From Sarocladium kiliense (Eukaryota; Ascomycota; Sordariomycetes; Hypocreales; Sarocladiaceae), in contig JAUZTG010000047.1 of assembly GCA_030734395.1 (NCBI GenBank), positions 558,001 through 622,000 on the forward strand: DNA of 64,000 nucleotides, in the 5' to 3' direction. Of the stretch, positions 55,346-64,000 are shown piece after piece (within the stretch, counting starts at the first letter, position 1; every line of letters starts with the position of its first letter). Made by a program: the position numbers and the translations under genes. Under the pieces are notes generated by a model, which saw only the letters and a program-made list of their open reading frames with translations, searched no databases and was not told the DNA's origin.

Positions 55346-56307
55346 TCCGCCTACGATGTAAGGCGGGCCTGTGAGCCAGAATGGATGTCAATAGCAAAGG
55401 GGCTTGGCGAGAAACAGACAAAAAGGAGGGAAGAGGATGTAACTAGCTTAATGTTGCCCTTCTGGCCTAGGCCACCGGGCGTAATGGACTCTCTCTCTGT
55501 GTGTGTGTGTGTGTGTGTCTGCATTAACCTACTCTGAATGGCGTCCTACAGTCTGACTTTCAGGCCGCCAGGCATTCCGATTGAACACAACTGCGGGCTG
55601 ACATCCATTGGCGGTTCGGTTCTCATGACCTGTTCCGACGGGATGATACAGGAAGCAAGACGAGATCACGCCCTATTGGTGGCTCTACGCAAGGCACTAA
55701 AAGGTCTGGAACGATGCCGGCGATCGAGCGGTAGGTGTCACGGCTGTGATTGCCATTAATTCTCGGCCCAGCCGAAGACAAAGGCCGACTGTTTGTTAAC
55801 AGGAAGGAACATATGAACCTAACAGTACTGTAATATGAAGTAGGTGCCTTGCTCGTTCGTCGACTTAATCGCATGTGGGATTATCGTCTGATGTCACGGA
55901 ATGACAAGGCATCTAAACCGTGATCGGTAACCGGACGACGTTATAGGATCTAATGGTTGACTCGCAGGGAGATCATCTTCCGTTATTGCGGTCGAGTCGC
56001 AGACACAGAATGTCTGCTGGCTCTGCTAGTGCTCGCTATGGTATCGAAGACTGCCTCGCGATATTTGCAGCATTCCCGCGATGCGTCTGACTAAGAAATA
56101 ATTTAATCGACCGATCTATCCGTCAGGGGTGTCCAGGCTCGAAGGCTACATCCACTTATGACGGAAACAGTTCGACCACTCAATATGAGGGTTGGTGACG
56201 TAAATCAGGATGTAGGGGAACGTTATAATCAGCCAGCAGTCAGCTTGGAACACCAGGTGTCTTCGAGTTATCGTCGGCTACTAGTGTATCTTTCCCCTTT
56301 CAATCGT
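55346..56307. other. no supported gene
   Basis: Contains a microsatellite (listed separately) and short frames without domains. The last part is the former promoter of the TOS1-like pseudogene. Confidence 0.45.
55489..55520. repeat. (CT)5(GT)10 microsatellite
   Basis: A run of CT followed by ten GT units is directly readable. Confidence 0.95.
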
Positions 56308-57310
56308 ATGAAGCTTTCGCATATCACGTTACTCTCCTCGGCGGGTTCTTCTTTTGCTCTCATCAAGGACCGCACTGGCTCCTCCGTTAACTAGGGGGGC
56401 AATTGGTTTTGCGGTGCTGTCAACTACATCGTGTACTCTGTGTCAAAAGGCCACCGGTCTAATGAAGCTGTCACTAGGATGACTGAGGACGGCAAATGCC
56501 TCACAAAGTCTAGGACTTATTCGGGTCCTCTCGCCCCGTTTGACCAGGGCGTCAGTCGCTCATTCCCGTTGAAGAGAACTCAGTGACAGACGGTACTGAC
56601 AATTATCAAGCTTTCCTTGCACTTCTGCCGATTCCTCGAGCTTGAAGAGGTCGTGGTATATACACCCTCATCCTCGGAGAAGCGCCGGGTGGCTGGACCT
56701 TCTGCACGCGACCGAGACCACTCCCGCTCTCGGGAATTCCGCAATCGCGCCGACAGAGTTGTTGCTACCATCGATGGCCAGGTCGTTTCTTCGGTGAATA
56801 ACTGGCATCCAGATGACACCGCACCTAGCGAAGCTCCAACTGTAGACTCGGGCGGTTCTTCTCATGCACCAGACGAGGCGAACAGAGCCCCACAGGCTAT
56901 ACCTGAGACTTTCGCCAGTAAACACGAGAAAGATTGGTCTCGAACCGCATACTACAACTCCAAAGACGGTGTAGCCGATAACATGGTCTTCCTTGGCAAC
57001 TATGGCGGTAAGGGCACCCTCAGATTTGACCTGTAAGTGCCAAGTGTGCTGGGAGCAGATCGTTTGTTAGAAAGTACGCCGACGTTGCTATCAGTACTTG
57101 GGGTAACTCACTTTCTTTTCTTACTGCCTCTGGTGATGGTGGCTCTTCTCGGCCTGAGGTTCTCGCACCCGGTCGCATTAAGAGCAACCAGGAGTTCTCC
57201 ATCTGGAGCGCGGAGCCCTGTGGTGAGGTCGACTTTATTGAGATTCTCGCCTGTGATAAGTGCAAATCTACCCTGCACTCGGCTCATGGTGGATGTAACG
57301 ATCGATCTTC
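56308..57310 (+). pseudogene. TOS1-like cell-wall protein (DUF2403/DUF2401) pseudogene, cut by a LINE
   Basis: It starts with a signal-peptide-like MKLSHITLLSSAGSSFAL, then GGNWFCGAVNYIVYS, DGKCLTKSRTYSGPLAPFD, ELEEVVVYTPSS, and HEKDWSRTAYYNS..GVADNMVFLGN. After an intron-like GTAAGT at about 57,032 it continues TWGNSLSFLTASGDG and GEVDFIEIL...CKSTLHSAHGG. These are the landmarks of fungal TOS1-type wall proteins (putative glucan-active enzymes). Breaks are a TAG soon after the signal peptide, another stop with a frame change around 56,580, and a deletion that removes the centre of the catalytic-type domain before GEVDF. At 57,310 a LINE has inserted. It is not functional. Confidence 0.7.
57298..57310 (+). 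repeat. left target-site duplication of the intact LINE
   Basis: The 13 bp ACGATCGATCTTC is repeated exactly at 63,273-63,285, on the far side of the (ATAC)n tail. Confidence 0.85.
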
Positions 57311-57439
57311 ACCTTCCTTTGTCATCATACTTTCTTGGCACGCTGCTGTTAAGAAAGTAGCCCTATCTTACATACATTCGCCTAACAATTGCATCACGAA
57401 ACCTCCAATCCACGCTCCGCGTAGCCTCTGGCCGCGGCG

Positions 57440-59086
57440 ATGGCAGCCGCCACGCCGGGCTCCCAAGCATTCCCAGATGGCCTCACGTGGGAAGTCATCA
57501 CACCTCAAAGGGCGCGTGCAGCCCTACTACGTAGAAGCGTTCCTGCGGTCGAGCAGCCAATCACTGCTCTACCAAGGCGACAGCTGCAGCTTGCTCAGAC
57601 ACCATCATCACCCACCAACCGGATTACAACTGCCGCAGGCACGGAAGGGCCGCAGCACGCTACCATCGACGCGCTACCGAATCAGGCGCTTCAAGGAGAG
57701 AGTCAACCAATCAGCATTGCGGAATCAGCAGATCGACTTGTGCAAGCGCATACTGAGACGTACAACACCAAGCTCACTGTCTTCCGAGCCCTCTGTGCAG
57801 CCTTCGACGAGACAGCGAAACACTTCACGTCCAAACAAGAACGAGACTTTGCCTATCAATTTTCGAACAACTTCCTGGACTACTGGAGCCACGCCCTGAA
57901 CTCAACCACACCGGCGCCGATACCGACATACAGCAGCGTCGCCGCTGGCTTGCCACCAAGTACCCTTCCGACTGGAACCCCCGAGATCCCCCACCCCCAC
58001 CACCAACGACGAAATGACGGCTTTCCACATGCTCAGTTACAGAAACCTGCCACCCCACTCGTCCGCCCTGCCGAAGATCTTCGGGTCTTCGTGCGGCTAG
58101 AGTCCGAAGCACAAGCTAGGACACAAACCAGCTACGCAATTCGAACGCACGTCGCGCAAAAAGCAGGCATCAACCCTCAGCTAATACATGCCATCCCGGT
58201 TGCTACCGGTTGGGCGATTCGACCAGCTGACGCAGCAACCCGCGACAAATTACTTCAGCAGAAAGAAGACTGGTCCCGTGAACTGGGCGCAATCAATGTT
58301 GAGGCTAGCCAGAGGTGGTACAAATACGTTGTGCACAACTGTCCTCGTCGACTGACAGACTTGCATGGCAATGAAGTGAACTACGACACAGCTACCTTAG
58401 ACGAGATCAAATGCCAGACTGGCCTCGAGCCTGTGAGTGTCAAACCGTCCCGCCACGACTCCAACGAACTTCCAACAAAGACCCTCATTGTGTCTTTCAC
58501 GGAACCGACGAAACGCTTCTGGACCCTATTCGGAACGAGCTCACCCGCCGCACTCATCAACAAGCCACAGCCGCCAAGACAATGCACTGTCTGCTGGGAC
58601 TACCATGGCTCGCGAGGCTGCAAACGACTACCGATCTGCAAGACCTGCGGCAAGCCTGCCCATGGGACAGAAGCTTGCAGTACGCCGACCCAGTGCATCA
58701 ACTGCCTCGCACCGCATGAGGCCGACGACACCACGAACTGTCTAGCACGGCCCAAGAGGGCTCATGGGGTGCTGCGACCCCTGACAAGGGAACAGAAAGC
58801 CGCGATCCGAAAGATCGGCAGAGAGCTGTTCTATCAGAAGAATCCTGAAATGCAGGGCAATTGTGTGCAAGTTCTGGCCCATGGCGGGGATACCCAGCCG
58901 CGGACCGATCAAGAAGCAGTGCCGGGGCAGACCACTCGGCCTGCAAGCCCTGTCGATGAGATTGCGGTCTCCTCACCGTCATGTATCGTAGTGGCAACCA
59001 CTATAGAGCCTGAGGCAACAGAGCCCGAGGCAATAGCCTCTCGTCTCAAGAGGCGTCGACAACATGAACCTGCGGCGAGCCTATGA
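57440..59086 (+). CDS. LINE ORF1, gag-like nucleic-acid-binding protein
   Basis: 548 residues. The C-terminal part has three Cys/His knuckles: C382-x2-C-x3-H-x4-C394, C400-x2-C-x4-H-x4-C413 (the classic form) and C419-x2-C-x3-H-x7-C434. The central region (about 195-330) resembles the RNA-recognition-like fold of LINE gag proteins by position. The product binds the element RNA to form the retrotransposition particle. Its stop codon TGA overlaps the ATG of ORF2. Confidence 0.9.
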   Translation: MAAATPGSQAFPDGLTWEVITPQRARAALLRRSVPAVEQPITALPRRQLQLAQTPSSPTNRITTAAGTEGPQHATIDALPNQALQGESQPISIAESADRLVQAHTETYNTKLTVFRALCAAFDETAKHFTSKQERDFAYQFSNNFLDYWSHALNSTTPAPIPTYSSVAAGLPPSTLPTGTPEIPHPHHQRRNDGFPHAQLQKPATPLVRPAEDLRVFVRLESEAQARTQTSYAIRTHVAQKAGINPQLIHAIPVATGWAIRPADAATRDKLLQQKEDWSRELGAINVEASQRWYKYVVHNCPRRLTDLHGNEVNYDTATLDEIKCQTGLEPVSVKPSRHDSNELPTKTLIVSFTEPTKRFWTLFGTSSPAALINKPQPPRQCTVCWDYHGSRGCKRLPICKTCGKPAHGTEACSTPTQCINCLAPHEADDTTNCLARPKRAHGVLRPLTREQKAAIRKIGRELFYQKNPEMQGNCVQVLAHGGDTQPRTDQEAVPGQTTRPASPVDEIAVSSPSCIVVATTIEPEATEPEAIASRLKRRRQHEPAASL

Positions 59087-62000
59087 CCAGACGGCCGCGC
59101 ATGAACAGAGATGGACGGGGAAGCCTTAGGGTCTTCCAAGCAAACGTCGGCAAGAACCCACCTGCGCACGACTGTGCCCTCGCCCTCGCTGACACCGAGC
59201 AGTACGACATCGTCCTTCTCCAAGAGCCATGGACAGCAATAATAAAGGATCAATGCCTCACCAAGACGCACCCTTCCTACGATACCTTCTCCCCTGTAGA
59301 TCACTGGACCAACACAGACACTCGACCCAGGGTCATGTCATATATCAGGAGACGGCCCAGTCTCCTAGCAGATCAAGTCCGCCCAGCAACGTCAAGAGAC
59401 ATACTCTGGCTCAAAGTGAACGACGTCACAGTAGTCAAATTCTACCGGCAACCAGGCTACGATACCGCACTTGAAACCCTACTACATTGGCCCATCCCCC
59501 CAAAATGCTTGGTGGCGGGCGACTTCAATGCAAAGCATCCCTCGTGGCAGACAGGTCGCCCGCAGCACCGAGGCGAAGCGATCGCCTCCTGGGCATCACG
59601 CAACGAGCTTGCTCTGCTGAACGAGATTGATGTGCCCACCAACCCACGCGGCAACACGATAGACTTGGCCTTCAGCAATATTAGTCTAGCCGAGGCCACC
59701 ATCGAGGACCATCTGGCCACCAGCTCCGACCACTTTACACTGAGCGTGCTCCTCCCCGAGCTGCGCCTCGTATCAGCGCACACTGATCGAGTCCGACTTT
59801 CCTCTGATGAGGAGGTAAAGCGGTTCGTCGAGATTGTCGAAGCTACAGTCACGAACGTGCCGATCAACATATCCACCCACGAACAGCTTGATACATTGGC
59901 ATATAACCTCGTGACGACCCTTCAGAAGGCTGTCAAAGCCGCAGGACGACCAGCATACAAGAGAGGCAAAAGCGCGCCCTGGTGGACTGAGGAATGCGCC
60001 TCCGCTGCTGCCGAATACCGAGTGATCAGGAGGGCTTATCCGCTCGGATTTTGCAAAGATGTGCAGATGGCCAGAAGAGACTTTCAACGCATTGCTCGAA
60101 GGGAAAAGAGAAAGTACTGGCGTGAGCTCATCAACAACCTCTCCGACAGCTCCTCCATCTTCAAGGCGGCAAGGTGGTTCAAATCACCTGGACCTTTTCA
60201 GCCTCCACCATTACAAGTTGGCGACGTGGTATACGAGACGCAACAAGAGAAGGCCGAGGCACTGAGACACGCTACCTTGGAGCGACGTACCTCGGAGAAT
60301 GATATACCGGATCCCTGGGAGACCGTCAACCCGCCCAGAAAAGTTCCCTTCTCCACAGAAGTGACGCCTGAAGAAGTGAAGGACGCAATCCTGCGAGCCG
60401 GCAACACGTCACCGGGCGCAGACAACATCACAGTCAAGCTATTACGAGCGTCCTGGCACGCCATCGCTAAACACGTCTGCTCCCTCTTCCAGGGATGCCT
60501 GGCGTCGGGCTATCATCCAAAGGCATTTCGCGAGGCTGAAGTCGTGATGATCCCAAAACCGGGGCGACGGGACCTCACCTCCCCTCGCTCCTGGCGACCG
60601 ATCTCCCTACTCTCGTGCCTCGGGAAAGGCCTCGAACGCCTCGTCGCCGGGAGGCTTGCCTGGGCATCCATACACTACGGCGTCCTGCACCCGCAGCAAT
60701 GCGGAGCACTGCCTAAGCGGTCAGCCGTCGACCTTGTCGCTGCTCTCATACACGACATCGAAGAAGCCTTCGCGAAAGATCAGGTCGTGACACTCGTCAC
60801 CATGGATATCCAAGGCGCCTTCGACACTGTGATGCGAAACCGCCTTACGGCAAGACTCAGGGAACAAGGCTGGCCGGAGCGCCTTGCACGATGGGTTCAC
60901 TCATTTATGAGTGATCGGTCAGCCCGCATCAGATACCAAGACATAACGACGCCTTCATCACCTCTGCAATGCGGCCTGCCCCAAGGGTCCCCTGTTTCCC
61001 CGGTCCTCTTCCTGCTCTACACTGAGCCGATCTACCACTTGGGCAAGGCCCAGAGCCGCTTCGGGTACGCCGACGACACGGCGATCCTGTGCATCGGCGA
61101 CTCACTCGAAGCAACGGCTGCTGAAGCAACACAGAGAATCGATGAATTGGTCGGTTGGGGCGCTGCGAACGGCGTCTCCTTCGATCCAGCCAAAACAGAA
61201 GTCATGCACTTCTCCAGAAAACGCACAGTAAAGGACTCTCCTCCGGTGATGCACGGCGATATGGTAAAACGACCAGAGGCTGCGATACGGTGGCTCGGGA
61301 TCTGGCTCGACAGGACACTATCCTTCAAGACACACGTGGAGAAGTGGACGGCCAAGGCGCAGGCTGTGGCCCGCCATCTGCGCAGCCTCACGAACACAAA
61401 GCACGGGCCTCGCTCGTCACTCGTGAGACAGGCAGTGCGGGCATGCGTCGAGCCGGTCCTCCTCTTCGGGGCTGAAGCCTGGTATCCAGGCCTGACCCGT
61501 CCCTCGTGGTGGCGGTCGTCGAGAGAAGTATCGACCAAGATAAAGTCCCTGATCAAGAAGATGAGCAAATGCCTCAAGCAATCCATGCGAGCCGTACTAC
61601 CGGTGTGGAGAACTACACCAATAGCTGCCCTGCACCGGGAAAGCGGCATCCCACCAGTTGTGCAGCTGCTGGAAGCATCGCGCTTGCGATTCGCAGCTCG
61701 TCTCAAGAGCCTCGACGCAGCGCACCCGCTCGCCTCGCGCACTCGCACGGCCATCCCGCCAGCGATCATCAGGCTGATCAAGCGAAAGTATCAGCAAGCA
61801 CCTGCGGCCCCTCGGACGCGCCTTCGCAGGGCCGATGAGCTCTTACCGAGCTGCAAGAGGCCGGTGCTACTACAGCACTGCCCAAGTAAACAAGAACCTC
61901 TTCAGACAGCGTCCAAAGAGGACACAGCTGCAAACTTTCTGGACTGGCTCCAAAGCCGACCACCACTTACCTTGATCGTATACTCTGACGGCTCAAAGAC

Positions 62001-62817
62001 GGACAAAGGTGCTGCGGGCTATGGATTTGTCGTACATCAGGACGGACAACAAATCGCCCGCGGCTGCGGCCGTCTCGGCCCAGCTGAAGTCTTCGACGCA
62101 GAGGCCACTGGCGCCCTGGAAGGGCTCAAAGCAGCCCTCGAATACCATGGAAGTTCCGCCCCGACACCAATCATCGTTTGTCTCGACAACATTGCCGCGG
62201 CCAGGTGCCTCCGCGGTAAACCCTCTGACTCCTCACAAGACGTCTTCATCGAGTTCCAACATCTTGCTGCCACACACGGCGCCACAACAGTTCGCTGGGT
62301 TCCAGGCCATACCGGGATCCCCGGCAACGAAGAAGCTGATGCCCAGGCTAAGGCTGGATGCCTCGAGGCAAGCCCGACAAGCGCTCTACCAACATTAGCA
62401 TACCTACGTCGAGCCGCCAGACAGCGGCCGAAGGACGCGTTCGAAGTCTGGTGGGAAGAATCCGCGCCAGAACAGTACAGAGCCCTCAAGCTCGCAGCCA
62501 CAACGCGATGCCCGCCGGAGCTGAACCTTCCGCGCGGCACACTGCATCACCTCCTTGCTGCTAGATCACAACATGGCGACTTTGCAGAATACCACGAGCG
62601 GTTTGAACACGCAGACGCGCAGCTCCTCTGCTCATGTGGACGACGCAAAGCACCGAGCCACATCTTCTACTGCCGGAAAGTACCGCCGCGATGTCGGATG
62701 AGGCTGGCACCCTCACCGACTGCAGCAGTCAACCGTGCAATAGGCAAGAACTTCAATGAGTTCGTCAAGGTAGCGAGAGGCAGCGCCTTCTTCGAGAAGC
62801 TCTGCCCCCGCTACTAG
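59083..62817 (+). CDS. LINE ORF2, endonuclease - reverse transcriptase - RNase H
   Basis: 1,244 residues in one frame. The apurinic-type endonuclease occupies about residues 15-230 (N21, LLQEPW with E48, AGDFNAKHP, SSDHFTL). Reverse transcriptase occupies about 420-720, with EVVMIPKPGRRD, SWRPISLLSCLGKGLERL, DIQGAFDTV, GLPQGSPVSPVLFLLYTEP and the catalytic Y662-A-D-D665. RNase H occupies about 963-1095 (YSDGSKTDKG with D969, DAEATGALEG, LDNIAA, GHTGIPGNEEADAQAK). A C-terminal Cys/His segment (CSCGRRKAPSHIFYC) ends the protein. The enzyme nicks DNA and copies the element RNA at the nick. Domain order is that of the Tad1 clade. Confidence 0.95.
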   Translation: MTRRPRMNRDGRGSLRVFQANVGKNPPAHDCALALADTEQYDIVLLQEPWTAIIKDQCLTKTHPSYDTFSPVDHWTNTDTRPRVMSYIRRRPSLLADQVRPATSRDILWLKVNDVTVVKFYRQPGYDTALETLLHWPIPPKCLVAGDFNAKHPSWQTGRPQHRGEAIASWASRNELALLNEIDVPTNPRGNTIDLAFSNISLAEATIEDHLATSSDHFTLSVLLPELRLVSAHTDRVRLSSDEEVKRFVEIVEATVTNVPINISTHEQLDTLAYNLVTTLQKAVKAAGRPAYKRGKSAPWWTEECASAAAEYRVIRRAYPLGFCKDVQMARRDFQRIARREKRKYWRELINNLSDSSSIFKAARWFKSPGPFQPPPLQVGDVVYETQQEKAEALRHATLERRTSENDIPDPWETVNPPRKVPFSTEVTPEEVKDAILRAGNTSPGADNITVKLLRASWHAIAKHVCSLFQGCLASGYHPKAFREAEVVMIPKPGRRDLTSPRSWRPISLLSCLGKGLERLVAGRLAWASIHYGVLHPQQCGALPKRSAVDLVAALIHDIEEAFAKDQVVTLVTMDIQGAFDTVMRNRLTARLREQGWPERLARWVHSFMSDRSARIRYQDITTPSSPLQCGLPQGSPVSPVLFLLYTEPIYHLGKAQSRFGYADDTAILCIGDSLEATAAEATQRIDELVGWGAANGVSFDPAKTEVMHFSRKRTVKDSPPVMHGDMVKRPEAAIRWLGIWLDRTLSFKTHVEKWTAKAQAVARHLRSLTNTKHGPRSSLVRQAVRACVEPVLLFGAEAWYPGLTRPSWWRSSREVSTKIKSLIKKMSKCLKQSMRAVLPVWRTTPIAALHRESGIPPVVQLLEASRLRFAARLKSLDAAHPLASRTRTAIPPAIIRLIKRKYQQAPAAPRTRLRRADELLPSCKRPVLLQHCPSKQEPLQTASKEDTAANFLDWLQSRPPLTLIVYSDGSKTDKGAAGYGFVVHQDGQQIARGCGRLGPAEVFDAEATGALEGLKAALEYHGSSAPTPIIVCLDNIAAARCLRGKPSDSSQDVFIEFQHLAATHGATTVRWVPGHTGIPGNEEADAQAKAGCLEASPTSALPTLAYLRRAARQRPKDAFEVWWEESAPEQYRALKLAATTRCPPELNLPRGTLHHLLAARSQHGDFAEYHERFEHADAQLLCSCGRRKAPSHIFYCRKVPPRCRMRLAPSPTAAVNRAIGKNFNEFVKVARGSAFFEKLCPRY

Positions 62818-63250
62818 AGACAAAGTCTCGAACATGCACAAATGTGCTCATCTTCTCTTCTACACTTTCCTTTCTCTCTCGGACTCAGGCAGCCGTTGGG
62901 TGCTGTAACCCCCCTCGGCTGTCTGGGACCACTCAAGGCCGCACGCGCAGCCGACGATGAGGGTCTCTGCCGGTCCCCAAACAAAGACCAATGCACGCAG
63001 CATGCAATGCGCTGCACCCGGATGACCCGCTGACGGGCAACAGGTACGCGAGGATGAGCCATAGAGCTGACGATATGCTGGATGGTGGTCTTTGTTTACG
63101 TTTAAAACCGGATCAACGAGGTGGTCAAACTTTGGCAAATTGTTGACTAATCTGGTATCCACTTTCCCCTATGTAGACACAACCAGTAGCCCAGCACGTC
63201 CCGTACCCTACAGGGGGCTTGAGCGGCCTTCAGGCCGCTGGACGGAAAAT

Positions 63251-63274
63251 ATACATACATACATACATACATAC
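63251..63274 (+). repeat. (ATAC)6 tail of the LINE
   Basis: Six ATAC units follow the 3' UTR. The last two bases overlap the right target-site duplication. Confidence 0.85.
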
Positions 63275-63285
63275 GATCGATCTTC
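63273..63285 (+). repeat. right target-site duplication of the intact LINE
   Basis: An exact copy of 57,298-57,310. Confidence 0.85.
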
Positions 63286-64000
63286 CGCTCTCTCCTGTAA
63301 AAACTTCCCTTGGCAATCACTGTTAGTGGTTTGCTAAGGCAAAAACTTTTCGCAGGCTAAAATTCGCAGCAAATCCACCTGGGGTTTATCGGGGCCCTAA
63401 CAACCGCCACAAGAATGGGATTCAGAGAGAGGACCTTCTTCACCATGCTGGCACCGACGACATCGAGCTTCGCGAGCTCCTGACTTTGCCTTCGGGCACT
63501 CCTTTCTACCGACTACCTTAGGCTCCTCCTGAGCCTCGACTTTCTGGCCTCGCGAGCCATCCGACAGTCTGGGCCTGGTGCTCTGACCAACCGACCGACC
63601 GACCTCCCTCTGCTGCTTCGGCTGCCCAGACACACGCAGCATCCTGCTGCTCGACCCTCCCGGCCTTGTTGCCCCCGGATTATTTCGAGGCTCTTACGCC
63701 TCTCCGACACTCTTCTGCAGCCACAGCTGCCCGACAACCTGGTCCGTCGCGCCCTCGCCCAGACCTGCAGCTTCACGCTGCCTCGACCGACCTCTGCAGG
63801 TGCTTCCTGTCCAGAGGCCATTCTTTCTTCGGTAGCCTTTGGCTGATGCCCGGTTGCGACCGGGACCGACAATTGCGTCTCGCTACGCCGAGACAACACA
63901 GACATAAACCGCTTGGTCGAAATGGTACAGAGCTTACCTGGAGACCGGACAGCGTTCTATCCGCCTTGGGGGTTCTCCCCTTCCGAGGGGTTTTTCCCCA
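63286..64000. other. no supported gene; hairpin at the end of the window
   Basis: GC- and pyrimidine-rich sequence with a 130-codon minus-strand frame (63,513-63,905) lacking a recognisable domain. The final 35 bases alternate C and G runs (GGGGGTTCTCCCC, then GAGGGG and CCCC) and can fold on themselves. The expected continuation of the TOS1-like gene could not be read here. Confidence 0.45.

Larger units (their letters stand above)
57311..63272 (+). mobile_element. full-length, apparently intact Tad1-type LINE (5.96 kb)
   Basis: Bounded by a 13 bp direct repeat, it carries a 129 bp 5' leader, two long overlapping ORFs, a roughly 430 bp 3' UTR and a simple-repeat tail. Both ORFs are free of stops and all recognisable catalytic residues are present. 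The ORF1/ORF2 junction is an ATGA overlap. There is no AT bias or TAG accumulation, in contrast to the related LINE at 25.8-31.1 kb. It lies inside the TOS1-like pseudogene. Confidence 0.9.

Noticed and set aside
63513..63905. 130-codon minus-strand frame near the right edge
   Set aside because: GC-rich, Arg/Ser/Gly-biased composition with no domain. It may be part of something beyond the window, but cannot be supported.

Overview
This window comes from a filamentous ascomycete (Pezizomycotina, most likely Sordariomycetes; the species was not identified). The signs are short 45-112 bp introns with GT..AG ends and CTRAC-like branch points, fungal gene families, Fot/pogo, Tc1/mariner and Tad1-type LINE transposons, and AT-rich blocks whose decay looks like repeat-induced point mutation (RIP).

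Layout. Bases 1-14,200 are ordinary gene space: the 3' end of an MFS transporter, a secreted choice-of-anchor-B protein, allantoinase (with GATA-factor sites upstream), a mitochondrial polyprenyl diphosphate synthase of ubiquinone synthesis, and a kelch-repeat membrane protein whose model is broken. After an AT-rich block (14.9-16.0 kb) there is a compact group of redox genes (16.2-24.7 kb): a C2H2 transcription factor, an NmrA-like reductase, a secreted GMC oxidoreductase, an MDR reductase and a GRE2/DFR-like reductase. A repeated ATCCCACAT motif occurs upstream of the first two and fits the DNA-contact residues of that C2H2 protein, suggesting local regulation.

Bases 24.9-33.2 kb are a graveyard: a heavily mutated Tad1-type LINE, and beside its tail a decayed Fot/pogo transposon bounded by clear inverted repeats. 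At about 33,188 the sequence changes abruptly from AT-rich to normal composition and a DUF3435 tyrosine-recombinase gene, the family of Starship 'captains', reads rightward.

Bases 33.2-64 kb are accessory DNA with largely undecayed mobile elements. The most unusual part is 39.4-51.9 kb. Two Tc1/mariner transposases each face a convergent gene of one unrecognised family (CPG-x2-C...CW motif). One pair lies with a small MADS-like gene inside a 4.9 kb unit (42,132-47,041) closed by 105 bp inverted termini, each holding a double-CACGTG hairpin. A second, rearranged copy follows, with another MADS-like gene, a divergent pair of related zinc-finger genes and a third terminus. A dispersed 20-22 bp minisatellite is found only in this accessory half.

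The right end holds a pogo transposase remnant, a conserved hypothetical gene, a TOS1-like cell-wall pseudogene, and an apparently intact 5.96 kb Tad1-type LINE inserted into that pseudogene with a 13 bp target-site duplication. Intact and RIP-decayed LINEs therefore coexist in one window.
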